Origin: Fen-1258 sp964441505
Lineage (GTDB): Bacteria; Bacteroidota; Ignavibacteria; Ignavibacteriales; Melioribacteraceae
Reading direction: 5' to 3'
DNA: 64,000 bases
Assembly: GCA_964441505.1 (NCBI GenBank)
Contig: CAYTUV010000019.1
Span: 6,375 to 70,374, forward strand
Part shown: piece after piece, positions 1 to 8,308 of the stretch
Numbering within the stretch: position 1 is the first letter of the stretch
Layout: each line of letters begins with the position of its first letter
Program-made: the position numbers and the translations under genes
The notes under the pieces: generated by a model
What the model was told of the DNA's origin: nothing
What the model saw: only the letters and a program-made list of their open reading frames with translations
Database searches by the model: none

Positions 1-1
1 T

Positions 2-823
2 GCTGCGGCGCTTGAGAGTAATTCTCAACATCCGATAGCCAAAGGGATTATAGAAGCGGCGCATGATTTTTATAAAGTTGAAGACTTTGAATCAATTACT
101 GGTAAAGGTGTTAAAGGAAAGGTTAATGATAAAAATGTTTTGGTCGTAAGCCCGGGATATCTAAATGACAAGAAATTTGATTACGATCAAAATGCTGTGA
201 CGGAACTGCAAAAGAAAGGTAAAACTACAGTTGTGTTGATCATTGATGATAAAGTAATTGGAGCAATTGGTTTAGGAGATAAAATTCGCACTGAGTCGAA
301 ATCTGCAATAGATCGTTTACAAAAGATGGGTATTAAATGTTTGATGTTAACTGGTGATAATAAGCAAACAGCAGAATATGTAGCTAAAGAATTGGGCTTG
401 GACGAATTCTTTGCAGAAGTTATGCCGGATCAAAAATCTTCCAAGATAAAAGAAATTCAACAGAGAGGATTAGTTGTAGCAATGACAGGCGATGGCGTAA
501 ATGATGCCCCAGCACTTGCTCAAGCGGATGTTGGAATTGCAATCGGTGCCGGTTCTGATGTTGCAGTTGAGACTGCCGATATTATTTTGATAAAAAACAA
601 CCCGGATGATGTTGCTTCTGTGATTGCATTGGCAAAAGCCACATATAAAAAAATGATCCAAAATCTTTGGTGGGCTACCGGATATAATATAATCGCAATT
701 CCGCTTGCAGCAGGATTATTATTTTCCTACGGTATTTTATTGAGTCCGGCGATAGGTGCTGCTTTTATGTCTTTGAGCACAGTAATTGTTTCTATTAATG
801 CGAAGCTTCTGAGAATAGAATAG
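2..823 (+). CDS. copB: Copper-translocating P1B-type ATPase, CopB-like, 3' part only
   Basis: This inner-membrane metal-pumping ATPase is cut off by the window start; the frame is open from base 2 with no start codon. What remains is part of the nucleotide-binding domain (SQHPIAKG, the HP motif), the hinge MLTGDNKQTAE, the TGDGVNDAPAL phosphorylation-domain motif, and the last two membrane helices. The helices carry GYN and then MSLST. In the P1B family the MSxST signature marks the CopB (P1B-3) group of copper or silver exporters, as opposed to MxxSS in CopA. The CPx helix and any metal-binding N terminus lie outside the window, so the subgroup rests on the last helix only. It sits just upstream of the efflux cassettes, in keeping with a metal-resistance island. 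Confidence 0.85.
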   Translation, partial: AAALESNSQHPIAKGIIEAAHDFYKVEDFESITGKGVKGKVNDKNVLVVSPGYLNDKKFDYDQNAVTELQKKGKTTVVLIIDDKVIGAIGLGDKIRTESKSAIDRLQKMGIKCLMLTGDNKQTAEYVAKELGLDEFFAEVMPDQKSSKIKEIQQRGLVVAMTGDGVNDAPALAQADVGIAIGAGSDVAVETADIILIKNNPDDVASVIALAKATYKKMIQNLWWATGYNIIAIPLAAGLLFSYGILLSPAIGAAFMSLSTVIVSINAKLLRIE

Positions 824-921
824 AACGATTTTTTCTTTGTGCCAAAGTAGACGCAGAAAAAGTAGTGAATGCAATGCTGTAAAATAATTATGGAAAAGAA
901 TCATGAATTATAGACACGGTA

Positions 922-1029
922 CAAACTATCACCAGCACCAAAGGTTGATTTGAAGTTGTATCTACAAAAGGAAAAGGAACAACTTTTATCGTAATATTTT
1001 TGCTGATGAGCATGAAGGAACAATATTAA
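922..1029 (+). pseudogene. Remnant of a sensor histidine kinase C terminus
   Basis: In the frame ending at the TAA at 1027-1029 the sequence reads FEVVSTKGKGTTFIVIF, which matches the G2 box and final strand of a HATPase_c domain (xVxSxxGKGTTFxxxxP). A TGA at 946-948 interrupts the frame just upstream, and no other kinase motif precedes it. This is a decayed 3' end of a two-component sensor gene, perhaps once the regulator of the neighbouring metal genes. The rest of the 330-base gap (824-1153) shows nothing else recognisable. Confidence 0.6.
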
Positions 1030-1153
1030 TAGTAATAAATAGTGAGAAAAATTTATTATTGAATTAAAAGAGTGCCCTTCAGTTTGTTTATTAGTCCAAA
1101 TGGAACTAAAAGCCAATTTATTTAGTTAATAGGTATAATAAAATTACCTTTGT

Positions 1154-1468
1154 ATGAATAAAAAATTATTGTCATATATTATTCTATTTGGTTTCGCATT
1201 TCTGTTTGCGCATTCCGAGTTTAATCTTTTAGATCATCAGAAAGAGCAAAATCATTCTCACGATTATTGCCACTTAGTTGAATCGGCAAAAGTTGAAAAA
1301 ACCACTACGAATACGGTAAGACTAAATGATATTGTTGGTTATCTGGTTGTTTGCAATGATTGTTTTGTTTGCACAAAAGAATTTCGGCTCCAAGAAAAAA
1401 ACTTAGTTTATTATAAGCTTAGGCAAGAAACACCGACCTTTATTTTAAATCGCATGCTACTAATCTGA
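1154..1468 (+). CDS. Small membrane-anchored HDYC / CxxCxxC protein heading efflux cassette 1
   Basis: This 104-residue protein has one hydrophobic N-terminal segment (about residues 8-20) ending in HSE. Then come a His-rich stretch, an HDYC motif (residues 36-39), a cysteine cluster CNDCFVC (67-73) and a hydrophobic end (NRMLLI). A paralogue with the same layout (8309-8653) heads the second efflux cassette. The potential ligands lie after the membrane segment, so a periplasmic metal-binding role next to the RND pump is a reasonable inference. The layout recalls the HYC_CC_PP-type small proteins of Bacteroidota, but I cannot confirm membership. TACCTTTG at 1145-1152, two bases before the ATG, resembles a Bacteroidota -7 element; if used, the mRNA would be almost leaderless. 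Confidence 0.7.
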   Translation: MNKKLLSYIILFGFAFLFAHSEFNLLDHQKEQNHSHDYCHLVESAKVEKTTTNTVRLNDIVGYLVVCNDCFVCTKEFRLQEKNLVYYKLRQETPTFILNRMLLI

Positions 1469-1492
1469 TCTTTCCTTCATAATAACTTTTTT

Positions 1493-1511
1493 TTATGCCG
1501 CTAAGGCATAA
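1493..1511 (+). promoter_or_regulatory. Hairpin between small protein and tolC, cassette 1
   Basis: TTATGCC (1493-1499) pairs with GGCATAA (1505-1511) over a 5-nt loop. No T-run follows, so it is more likely an mRNA processing or stabilising hairpin than a terminator. The second cassette has a different hairpin at the same place (8678-8700). Confidence 0.4.
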
Positions 1512-1539
1512 TTCTATCTATTATAATTTTAGGATAAAT

Positions 1540-2787
1540 ATGAAAAAAACAGTAATTGCATTATTGTTTTGTTCTTTTGTTATGTATGGACAAAGCATTG
1601 AATACACACAACTAACATTAAAAGAAGCGCTTTCATTAGCTCTCGAAAAAAACGGCGATATACTTAACGCTGAAAAAGGAATAAAATTAGCCGATGCTAA
1701 AATTCTGCAAGCAGGGAAAATAGCTAATGCTGAAATTTCTTTAGAGACAAATGAAATCCCAACATCATTAAAAATAAATAATACAGGAGAGCTTAATCTT
1801 TGGTTTTCGCAAGAGCTTGAATTTTTTGGTAAGCGCGGATTAAGGATTGATGCGGCGGTGCAGGATAAATTTATTGCCGAAGTTAAGCTTACTAGTTTGA
1901 AGACTATTCTTGCCTCAAAAATAAAGACGTTTTACTACAACGCTCTTCTTACAAAAGAAATAATCAGCAACATTGAATTCAACATTCAACTGCTGAGTGA
2001 TTTTCTTCAGCAAGTAACAGATAAATACAGAGCCGGAACAAGCGAATATATAGACATAATCCGTACGAAAGTTGAATTAACCAGGTTAAAAAATAGTTTA
2101 TTTGAGACTAAACGGAACAACAGAGTTATTCTAAACGAATTGAAGTATTTAATCGGTATGGATTTAACCAATGATGTAGCATTAATAGATTCGTTAAACT
2201 ATAAGATTAGGAAAGTGGAAAAAGATTCAGTACTTCAACAGCTTGCTCAAAGCAGCAATTTCTTAAAACAAATTGAATATCAGTCAGGAAAAAATAGATA
2301 CAACCTTGAGCTTGCGAATAAAAACAAACTGCCAGATTTCAAATTTGGAATCTCATTACAAAAGAGAAACGTCAATGGCTTGGGAAGTTATGATCAATTT
2401 ATTGGTTTGAGCTTTGGAGTTAGCCTACCGATGTTCTATTCACCTTATTCCAAAGGAGAAATTCAGGAAGCAGAAACTTTGATTGACATCAACAAAATTC
2501 AAAGAGAATACTTTAAGAAAAAAGTTATACAGAATATTTCCAATTCTTATTATAATCTTGTATTTGCTCAGGAGCAGTTGAATGTGTTTGAAACTTCCCT
2601 TCTAACTGATGCCGAGGAAGAATTGCGAACCGGAATTAATTCTTACCAGAACAACAAAATTGATGTGCTCAACTTATTCGATATTTACCGCACTTACAGA
2701 GCAACAAAGTTTGAGTACTTAAAAACTATCTATAATAATTTAGTTGCCGAAGCAGAACTTGAGGCTTCAGGCGAACTGCAGTTATAA
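1540..2787 (+). CDS. czcC: TolC-family outer-membrane channel (CzcC/CusC-like), cassette 1
   Basis: This is the outer-membrane exit duct of a tripartite heavy-metal efflux pump. The 415-residue protein starts with a signal peptide (MKKTVIALLFCSFVMYGQS). After it come the alternating helix pairs typical of outer-membrane efflux proteins: LTLKEALSLALEKN, where the first helix begins, a central coiled-coil region, and a repeat of the fold in the second half. The frame opens upstream at 1495, but the ATG at 1540 has an AGGA site and puts the signal peptide at the N terminus, so I chose it. The adaptor gene follows after 26 nt. Length and layout are normal for the family. The metal cannot be told from this subunit. 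Confidence 0.88.
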   Translation: MKKTVIALLFCSFVMYGQSIEYTQLTLKEALSLALEKNGDILNAEKGIKLADAKILQAGKIANAEISLETNEIPTSLKINNTGELNLWFSQELEFFGKRGLRIDAAVQDKFIAEVKLTSLKTILASKIKTFYYNALLTKEIISNIEFNIQLLSDFLQQVTDKYRAGTSEYIDIIRTKVELTRLKNSLFETKRNNRVILNELKYLIGMDLTNDVALIDSLNYKIRKVEKDSVLQQLAQSSNFLKQIEYQSGKNRYNLELANKNKLPDFKFGISLQKRNVNGLGSYDQFIGLSFGVSLPMFYSPYSKGEIQEAETLIDINKIQREYFKKKVIQNISNSYYNLVFAQEQLNVFETSLLTDAEEELRTGINSYQNNKIDVLNLFDIYRTYRATKFEYLKTIYNNLVAEAELEASGELQL

Positions 2788-2813
2788 GTTTATAATTGAA
2801 CAAAGGAGATAAA

Positions 2814-3932
2814 ATGAAATTAATTAAAATTTATTTGGCGTTAATATTATCGTTTGTTTTGATAAGCTGCGGCGGTAATGACAGAAACGAAGAACATTCA
2901 AACGAATATCCTGAACGGAAACACAGCGATGAAAAGACAGTTTTGGCATTTACAAAACATCAGCTCGATCATATAAATCTGCAGATAGCAGAAGTGGAAT
3001 TGAAACCGGTTGAAATGAACTTGCAATTTTCCGGAAGAGCCGCTTTGAACGAAAGAACAACTGCACACATTACTTCTAGGGTAAAGGGCAGAGTTGAAAA
3101 AGTTTATTCTGTTGTTGCCGATAAAGTAAAAAAAGATCAAACACTGCTTGAAATTTACAGCCAGGAATTTATTGCATCGCAATCTGAATTTATTCAAGCA
3201 GAGGAAAGATTGAAAAGACTAAAACAAAATGACCCCGATTTTGGAACGGCGCATTCAATTTACGAATCGGCAAAAACAAAATTAGAAGTGATTGGATTGA
3301 CAAACGACGATATAGAAAATCTTGCAGAATTTCATAAACCTTATCAATATTTAAAAGTACTAGCACCTTTTGACGGTACTCTCCTTTCCGGAGAAATTAG
3401 GCAGGGAGAATTCGTTGATATCGGCCGAGAGTTTTTTTTAATTGCAAATCTTTCAACAATTTGGGTGCTGGCTGATGTATTCGAGAAGGATATGCTTTTT
3501 CTTAAAGAAGGAATGCAGGGTGAGATTATTGTTCCTTCCTATCCAACCGATAAATTCTTCGGCAAGGTTGTTCGCATATATGATATAGTTGATCCGGCAA
3601 GCAGAACTATTAAGGTAAGATTCGAGGCAAACAATCAGCAGTTGAAATTAAAACCCGAAATGTTTGTCAATGTTAATGTTAAAGGTGCTTTTAACGGAAC
3701 ACACCTAAAAATTCTTTCTTCATCTGTTCTAAAAGAAGGAGAAAATTATTATGTATTTACTGCGCTCACTGACACAACTTTTGAAAAAAAGGAAATAAAA
3801 ATTGGAATTGAAACAAAAGAATACACAGAAGTGATAAAAGGATTAAAAAGCGGCGATAAAGTTGCTTCAAGCGGAACGTTCTATCTAAAGTCCGAACTTG
3901 CAAAATCAACATTTGTTGAAGATGAACATTAA
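2814..3932 (+). CDS. czcB: RND efflux periplasmic adaptor (CzcB/CusB-like lipoprotein), cassette 1
   Basis: This membrane-fusion protein joins the inner-membrane pump to the TolC-like channel. It has 372 residues. A lipoprotein signal (LISC, Cys19) is followed by a charged His-containing linker. Then come a barrel-sandwich hybrid domain (TSRVKGRVEKVYSVVADKVK and LKVLAPFDGTLLSGEIRQGE), a helical hairpin between its two halves, a beta-barrel (IWVLADVFEKDM) and a membrane-proximal domain ending in LKSGDKVASSGTFYLKSEL. AAGGAG lies just upstream of the ATG at 2814; the in-frame TTG at 2796 precedes that site and is rejected. The pump gene starts 15 nt downstream. The N-terminal linker (HSNEYPERKHSDEK) could bind metal, but this is inference. 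Confidence 0.88.
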   Translation: MKLIKIYLALILSFVLISCGGNDRNEEHSNEYPERKHSDEKTVLAFTKHQLDHINLQIAEVELKPVEMNLQFSGRAALNERTTAHITSRVKGRVEKVYSVVADKVKKDQTLLEIYSQEFIASQSEFIQAEERLKRLKQNDPDFGTAHSIYESAKTKLEVIGLTNDDIENLAEFHKPYQYLKVLAPFDGTLLSGEIRQGEFVDIGREFFLIANLSTIWVLADVFEKDMLFLKEGMQGEIIVPSYPTDKFFGKVVRIYDIVDPASRTIKVRFEANNQQLKLKPEMFVNVNVKGAFNGTHLKILSSSVLKEGENYYVFTALTDTTFEKKEIKIGIETKEYTEVIKGLKSGDKVASSGTFYLKSELAKSTFVEDEH

Positions 3933-3947
3933 GGATTGGAGAAAAAA

Positions 3948-6900
3948 ATGATTAATAAAATAATTTTATTTGCCGTCCGCCAAAGGCTTTTTATTCTTCT
4001 TGGGGTCATTGGTTTAATCATAGGTGGAATTATTGCCGCTGTAAAACTACCGATTGATGCCGTTCCGGATATAACAAGCAATCAAGTGCAGGTTTTTACA
4101 AAAGCGCCGGCGCTTGCACCTCAGGAAATAGAACGGCTTGTAACTTATCCTATCGAAATTGCTATGCTGAATCTTCCCGATGTAGAAGAAGTTCGCTCTG
4201 TCTCTAAATTTGGCCTCTCTGCCGTTACTATTGTTTTCAGGGACAATGTTGATACCTACTTTGCCCGCCAGATAGTATTCGAAAAACTTCAAGCAGCAAA
4301 AAACAATTTACCGCCCGGACTGGCTGAACCGGAACTTGGTCCTGTTTCAACGGGATTAGGAGAAATCTATCAGTATGAAGTAACGGGAAAAGGATTTTCT
4401 CCGATGGAGCTTCGCTCAATTCAAGATTGGATAATTAAACGGCAGCTTGCCGGAATACCTGGAATTGTTGAAGTAAACACGTTCGGCGGAGAATTAAAAC
4501 AATATCAAGTTCAGGTTGATCCTCAAAAACTTTTAAAATATAATATCTCTCTAAGAGAAGTGATTGATGCCGTTTCCAGCAACAATGCAAATGCAGGCGG
4601 CGGATACATCGAGCACAAACAAGAACAGTATGTTGTTGTTGGCATTGGTATCGCTTCATCAAAAAGCGATTTGGAGAATATTATTGTTAGAACACAAGGC
4701 GGCACGCCTATTTATGTTAGAGATGTTTCATCTGTTGGAGAAGGCGCTGCTCTCCGTCAAGGTGCGGTAACAGTTGATGGGAAACAAGAAATTGTAAGCG
4801 GAATAACAATGATGTTAAAAGGAGAAAACGCGCGTCAAGCGGTCCAACGGGTTAAAGAAAGAGTTGAAGAAATTAAACGAACATTGCCCGAAGGCGTTGA
4901 CATTATTCCCTTTTATGAAAGGACCGAATTAATTAACAGAGTTATTGCAACGGTTATTAAAAACTTAAGCGAAGGCGGATTGTTCGTAATAATAATTCTC
5001 TTCTTATTATTGATGAATCTTCGCGGAGGATTTATAGTTGCATCTGTTATTCCACTTTCCATGTTGTTCGCAATAATTATGATGAAAGCTTTCAACATTT
5101 CAGGTAATTTAATGTCGCTCGGGGCTCTTGATTTTGGAATTATTGTGGATGGCGCAGTTGTACTGATAGAAAATTCTATCCGTAAATTACACGAGCGGCA
5201 GCATTCTAATCTTTCTGAACCTGTAGGACAAACACTGCTTAATTCATTTTTTGAAGTGGGTAGACCGATTGTATTTGGTGTTGCAATCATCATCATTGTT
5301 TATCTTCCGATTTTTACTTTGCAGGGTATTGAAGGAAAAATGTTCAAGCCAATGGCTTACACTGTTGTCTTTGCACTGGTTGGAGCTTTGTTTTTAACGC
5401 TCACTTATGTTCCGGTTGTGAGCACTATTTTATTTAAAAATGGAAGGGTGTCGGAAAAAGAAAGTCCGATAATAAAATTTTTAAAACCCTTGTACCATAA
5501 AACTCTTTTCTTTGCAATGAAAAGAAAAATTATTGTTCTTGGATCTTCGCTTGGAATCTTTATCGTTTCGATTGTTGTTTTTTTCAGATTGGGCGGCGAG
5601 TTCATTCCAACACTTGACGAAGGCGATATATTGATAGAGCTAAGAAGACTGCCGAGCATTTCTCTCACTGAAGCTATCCACACTTCTCAAATGCTCGAAG
5701 CTGAATTGAAATCAATTCCGGAGGTCATTAGTGTTATTTCGAAAACCGGCAGACCGGAAATAGCAACAGACCCGATGAGCATTTATCAAAGCGATGTTTA
5801 CATTAAAATGAAACCGAGAGAAGAATGGATTACTGCAAAATCGAAAGACGAAATGATTGGAAAAATGACCGGCGTAATGAACCGGGTTCCGGGAATAGGC
5901 GGGGGTTTTTCCCAACCGATTGAAATGCGTTTTAACGAATTGATTGCCGGTGTACGTTCCGATGTAGGGGTAAAAGTTTACGGTGAAGATTTAGATACAC
6001 TATCACGGATTGCTGGTGACGTTGCAAGGATACTTCAACAAACACAAGGATCTGCAGATGTGCGCATTCAGCAAGTGGAAGGACTGCCCCAGCTTCAAAT
6101 TGTAATTGACAGAAACAAAATATCACGTTTCGGTATTAATGTGGAAGATGTAAATCTTCTTATCGAATCTGCTCTTGCCGGAACACCGGTAGGAAAAATT
6201 TATGAAGGAGAAAAGCAATTTGATCTTGTAGTTAAATTAGATAGAGATTCAAGAAAAGATATTGATGCAATCAAAAACTTACTTGTCCCGGCTCCAAATA
6301 GTTTTTTGGTGCGCTTAAGTGATGTAGCAGAGTTCAAAATGATCGAAGGTCCAGCCGAGATATCTCACAGCGCAGGAAGAAGATTAGTTGTAGTTGAATC
6401 TAATGTGAGGGATAGAGATATACAAAGCTTTGTAACTGAAGCTAAATCATTGATTAACAAAAGAATAAAAATGCCGGTCGGTTATGTTATTAAATATGGC
6501 GGAGAATTTGAGAATCTTGAAAGAGCCGGAAATACACTAATGATCGTTGTTCCGGTTGCATTACTTTTGATCTTCCTTCTTCTCTTTGCAACTGTAAATT
6601 CAATCCGGCAAGCATTGATTATCTTTACAGGAATTCCGCTTGCAGTTGTGGGGGGCGTGTTTGCATTATGGCTCAGAGATTTGCCCTTCTCCATTTCCGC
6701 CGGAGTCGGATTTATAGCACTCTTTGGTGTTGCCGTTCTAAACGGAGTTGTGATGGTGACATACATTAATAAATTGAGAGCCGATGGTCTAAACATTTTA
6801 GAATCAGTAATAAAAGGATCTGAAACGAGATTAAGACCGGTTATTACAACGGCATTTGTAGCAAGTTTAGGATTTGTCCCGATGGCGCTTTCAACATCTG

Positions 6901-7046
6901 CAGGCGCTGAGGTTCAGAGACCACTGGCAACCGTTGTAATCGGCGGATTGATCAGCTCAACTTTTCTTACCCTGATAGTTCTTCCGGTAATTTATAAAAT
7001 GACCGAAGAATGGTTTGGAAGAAAAGAAACTGAAAGAGAATTGTAA
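3948..7046 (+). CDS. czcA: CzcA/CusA-family heavy-metal RND efflux pump, cassette 1
   Basis: This is the inner-membrane proton-driven pump of the tripartite system, 1032 residues, about the usual 1030-1050. It starts MINKIILFAVRQR with the first helix, followed by the porter-domain opening PIDAVPDITSNQVQV. The proton-relay helix carries DFGIIVDGAVVLIEN from Asp395. In the HME-RND family DFG-x3-DGA-x3-(V/I)EN is the signature of pumps for divalent cations (Zn, Co, Cd, Ni); Cu/Ag pumps (CusA) differ here. I therefore favour divalent export, although the island also contains copper genes. ATG at 3948 follows GGAG; a TTG at 3936 is rejected. Cassette 2 encodes a clear paralogue. Confidence 0.92.
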   Translation: MINKIILFAVRQRLFILLGVIGLIIGGIIAAVKLPIDAVPDITSNQVQVFTKAPALAPQEIERLVTYPIEIAMLNLPDVEEVRSVSKFGLSAVTIVFRDNVDTYFARQIVFEKLQAAKNNLPPGLAEPELGPVSTGLGEIYQYEVTGKGFSPMELRSIQDWIIKRQLAGIPGIVEVNTFGGELKQYQVQVDPQKLLKYNISLREVIDAVSSNNANAGGGYIEHKQEQYVVVGIGIASSKSDLENIIVRTQGGTPIYVRDVSSVGEGAALRQGAVTVDGKQEIVSGITMMLKGENARQAVQRVKERVEEIKRTLPEGVDIIPFYERTELINRVIATVIKNLSEGGLFVIIILFLLLMNLRGGFIVASVIPLSMLFAIIMMKAFNISGNLMSLGALDFGIIVDGAVVLIENSIRKLHERQHSNLSEPVGQTLLNSFFEVGRPIVFGVAIIIIVYLPIFTLQGIEGKMFKPMAYTVVFALVGALFLTLTYVPVVSTILFKNGRVSEKESPIIKFLKPLYHKTLFFAMKRKIIVLGSSLGIFIVSIVVFFRLGGEFIPTLDEGDILIELRRLPSISLTEAIHTSQMLEAELKSIPEVISVISKTGRPEIATDPMSIYQSDVYIKMKPREEWITAKSKDEMIGKMTGVMNRVPGIGGGFSQPIEMRFNELIAGVRSDVGVKVYGEDLDTLSRIAGDVARILQQTQGSADVRIQQVEGLPQLQIVIDRNKISRFGINVEDVNLLIESALAGTPVGKIYEGEKQFDLVVKLDRDSRKDIDAIKNLLVPAPNSFLVRLSDVAEFKMIEGPAEISHSAGRRLVVVESNVRDRDIQSFVTEAKSLINKRIKMPVGYVIKYGGEFENLERAGNTLMIVVPVALLLIFLLLFATVNSIRQALIIFTGIPLAVVGGVFALWLRDLPFSISAGVGFIALFGVAVLNGVVMVTYINKLRADGLNILESVIKGSETRLRPVITTAFVASLGFVPMALSTSAGAEVQRPLATVVIGGLISSTFLTLIVLPVIYKMTEEWFGRKETEREL

Positions 7047-7052
7047 ACTAGA

Positions 7053-7076
7053 AAGGGAACGGTACGCTGTTCCCTT
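7053..7076 (+). promoter_or_regulatory. Hairpin between czcA and the PII-like gene, cassette 1
   Basis: AAGGGAAC (7053-7060) and GTTCCCTT (7069-7076) form a perfect 8-bp stem with an 8-nt loop. Only a weak AT-rich tract follows, so it may reduce rather than stop read-through, lowering expression of the PII and CcmE-like genes relative to the pump, or protect the mRNA end. Confidence 0.4.
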
Positions 7077-7098
7077 CATATATTAAAAGGAAAATAAA

Positions 7099-7440
7099 AT
7101 GAAAGAGATTAAAGCAATAATAAGACCGTTCAAATTAACTGAAGTTATTGAGGAACTTCAAAAAATTGAAGGACTTCCGGGAGTTACAATTTCCGATATA
7201 AAAGGATTTGGGAAAAGCCGGGCAAAAGATGCTACTCATAAAATTGTAGAAGATCTAATAGAGTATGTACCTAAGATAAAAATTGAATTAGTAGTTCACG
7301 ATGACATGGTTAATAAAATATTGGACGTGATCCAGACAAAAGCACATACCGGCAATCCGGGAGATGGGAAAATATTTGTTGTGGATGTAAATAATGTTGT
7401 GAAAATAAGAACGAATGAAAGAGGAATAGAAGCGATATGA
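7099..7440 (+). CDS. PII-like signalling protein linked to metal efflux (PII-NG type), cassette 1
   Basis: This 113-residue cytoplasmic trimeric protein of the GlnB/PII superfamily starts MKEIKAIIRPFKL and ends with the C-loop TGNPGDGKIF and RTNERG. The region of the T-loop (GFGKSRAKDATHK) is unlike classical GlnB: it lacks the Tyr that is uridylylated in enteric PII and the GRQKG run. PII-like genes beside CzcA/CusA pumps have been described as a separate 'PII-NG' group, thought to link metal transport to nucleotide state. Here it follows the pump by 52 nt and overlaps the next gene by 4 nt (ATGA). It is therefore unlikely to be the cell's nitrogen regulator. A paralogue is at 14514-14855. 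Confidence 0.85.
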   Translation: MKEIKAIIRPFKLTEVIEELQKIEGLPGVTISDIKGFGKSRAKDATHKIVEDLIEYVPKIKIELVVHDDMVNKILDVIQTKAHTGNPGDGKIFVVDVNNVVKIRTNERGIEAI

Positions 7441-7784
7441 AACTATCCAAACTTATTTTGCCAATAATTTCAGCAGCAGTTCTTGCACTGATTTATTATA
7501 TCTATTTTGCACCAACAAAAGAATTAGGTTCATTCAGTAAATTCGGTGGTGGTAGCGAAATTAACCAAAAGATAAATGTTGGTGTGGTTCAATCGAAGGG
7601 TTTTGAGAGGGATGCTAATGGCAATATTATTTCGTTTTACGCAATGGATAAAAACGATGTTGAGGTAAAAGTAACTTTTCACGAACCGGCTGCCGAAGAA
7701 ATTGTTAATACCAAAGTGATTGAGCTTATGGGGCATTTACACGGGAATAGTTTTGTCGCTTCAAAGGTTTCTATTATAAAATGA
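7437..7784 (+). CDS. CcmE-like OB-fold membrane-anchored protein, cassette 1
   Basis: This 115-residue protein has an N-terminal membrane anchor (residues 5-24) and a periplasmic OB-fold region. The segment INQKINVGVVQSKG, the strand ISFYAMDKNDVEVKVTF and the closing FVASKV resemble cytochrome c maturation protein CcmE. It stops shortly after the final strand and has no C-terminal HxxxY or CxxxY heme-attachment motif, so it is unlikely to be a working heme chaperone. A GHLHG motif sits in the loop before the last strand, and the paralogue at 14876-15223 has GHMHG in the same place. Metal binding by this HxH is a hypothesis. Translation is coupled to the PII-like gene through ATGA. Confidence 0.7.
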   Translation: MKLSKLILPIISAAVLALIYYIYFAPTKELGSFSKFGGGSEINQKINVGVVQSKGFERDANGNIISFYAMDKNDVEVKVTFHEPAAEEIVNTKVIELMGHLHGNSFVASKVSIIK

Positions 7785-7814
7785 TAAAAGTATATAAAAC
7801 AAGTGGAGATATTT

Positions 7815-8240
7815 ATGTTAGGTAATATTCTGGTAGTTGCTGCGCTGCTATCCGCTTTATATTCACTGTTTATGTATTATAAGGCATACAAAGGATTTGA
7901 AACTATTGGGAAAGCCCGGTTTGGTTATCATATAACTACCGTGATGGTAATTTTTTCATCGGCGTTACTGCTTTATTTTATATTGACCCATCAATATAAA
8001 TATGTATTTGAGTACAGCAGCAGCAATCTTTCAACCGGTTTGTTAATCTCTTCTTTTTTTGGCGGGCAGGAAGGGAGCTTTTTGCTGTGGCTTTTATTTA
8101 CAATGATTATCGGATTGATTGTTATTAACCAAACTTCAAAAGAAAAAAATTTTGAAGCGCAGGTAATGATACCGTTCCTCGTTGTGGTTGCCTTCTTGCT
8201 GATTATGGTGAACCCATTCCAAAGATGCAGCATCATATAA
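7815..8240 (+). pseudogene. Truncated ccmF-like gene (N-terminal fragment)
   Basis: CcmF is a large heme-lyase membrane protein of cytochrome c maturation, usually over 600 residues. Only 141 codons are present here, covering the first membrane helices and the conserved VFEYSSSNLSTGLL and GGQEGSFLLWLL region. The frame then runs into an unrelated end, NPFQRCSII, and the second efflux cassette begins 70 nt later. ATG 7815 follows GGAG; a GTG at 7803 is also possible. The likely reading is an original ccmE-ccmF arrangement broken by insertion of cassette 2. A stable short membrane protein cannot be excluded, because the frame is free of internal stops. Confidence 0.7.
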
Positions 8241-8308
8241 TTCAGTAATCGGAAACCTTTATTAACGAGAGATTGTTATAGCAGTTAGTTTTAGTTAGAT
8301 TTCGAGCG

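Noticed and set aside
1493..1511. Terminator between the small Cys protein and tolC
   Set aside because: The hairpin is followed by mixed sequence, not a T-run, and the T-run lies upstream. The same is true for 8678-8700.
4913..5296. Long reverse-strand open frame (127 codons) inside the cassette 1 pump gene
   Set aside because: It is low-complexity (Ile/Asn/Thr-rich), has no family match or ribosome-binding site, and lies wholly within czcA, whose motifs are unmistakable on the other strand. The same holds for the other short frames antisense to large genes.
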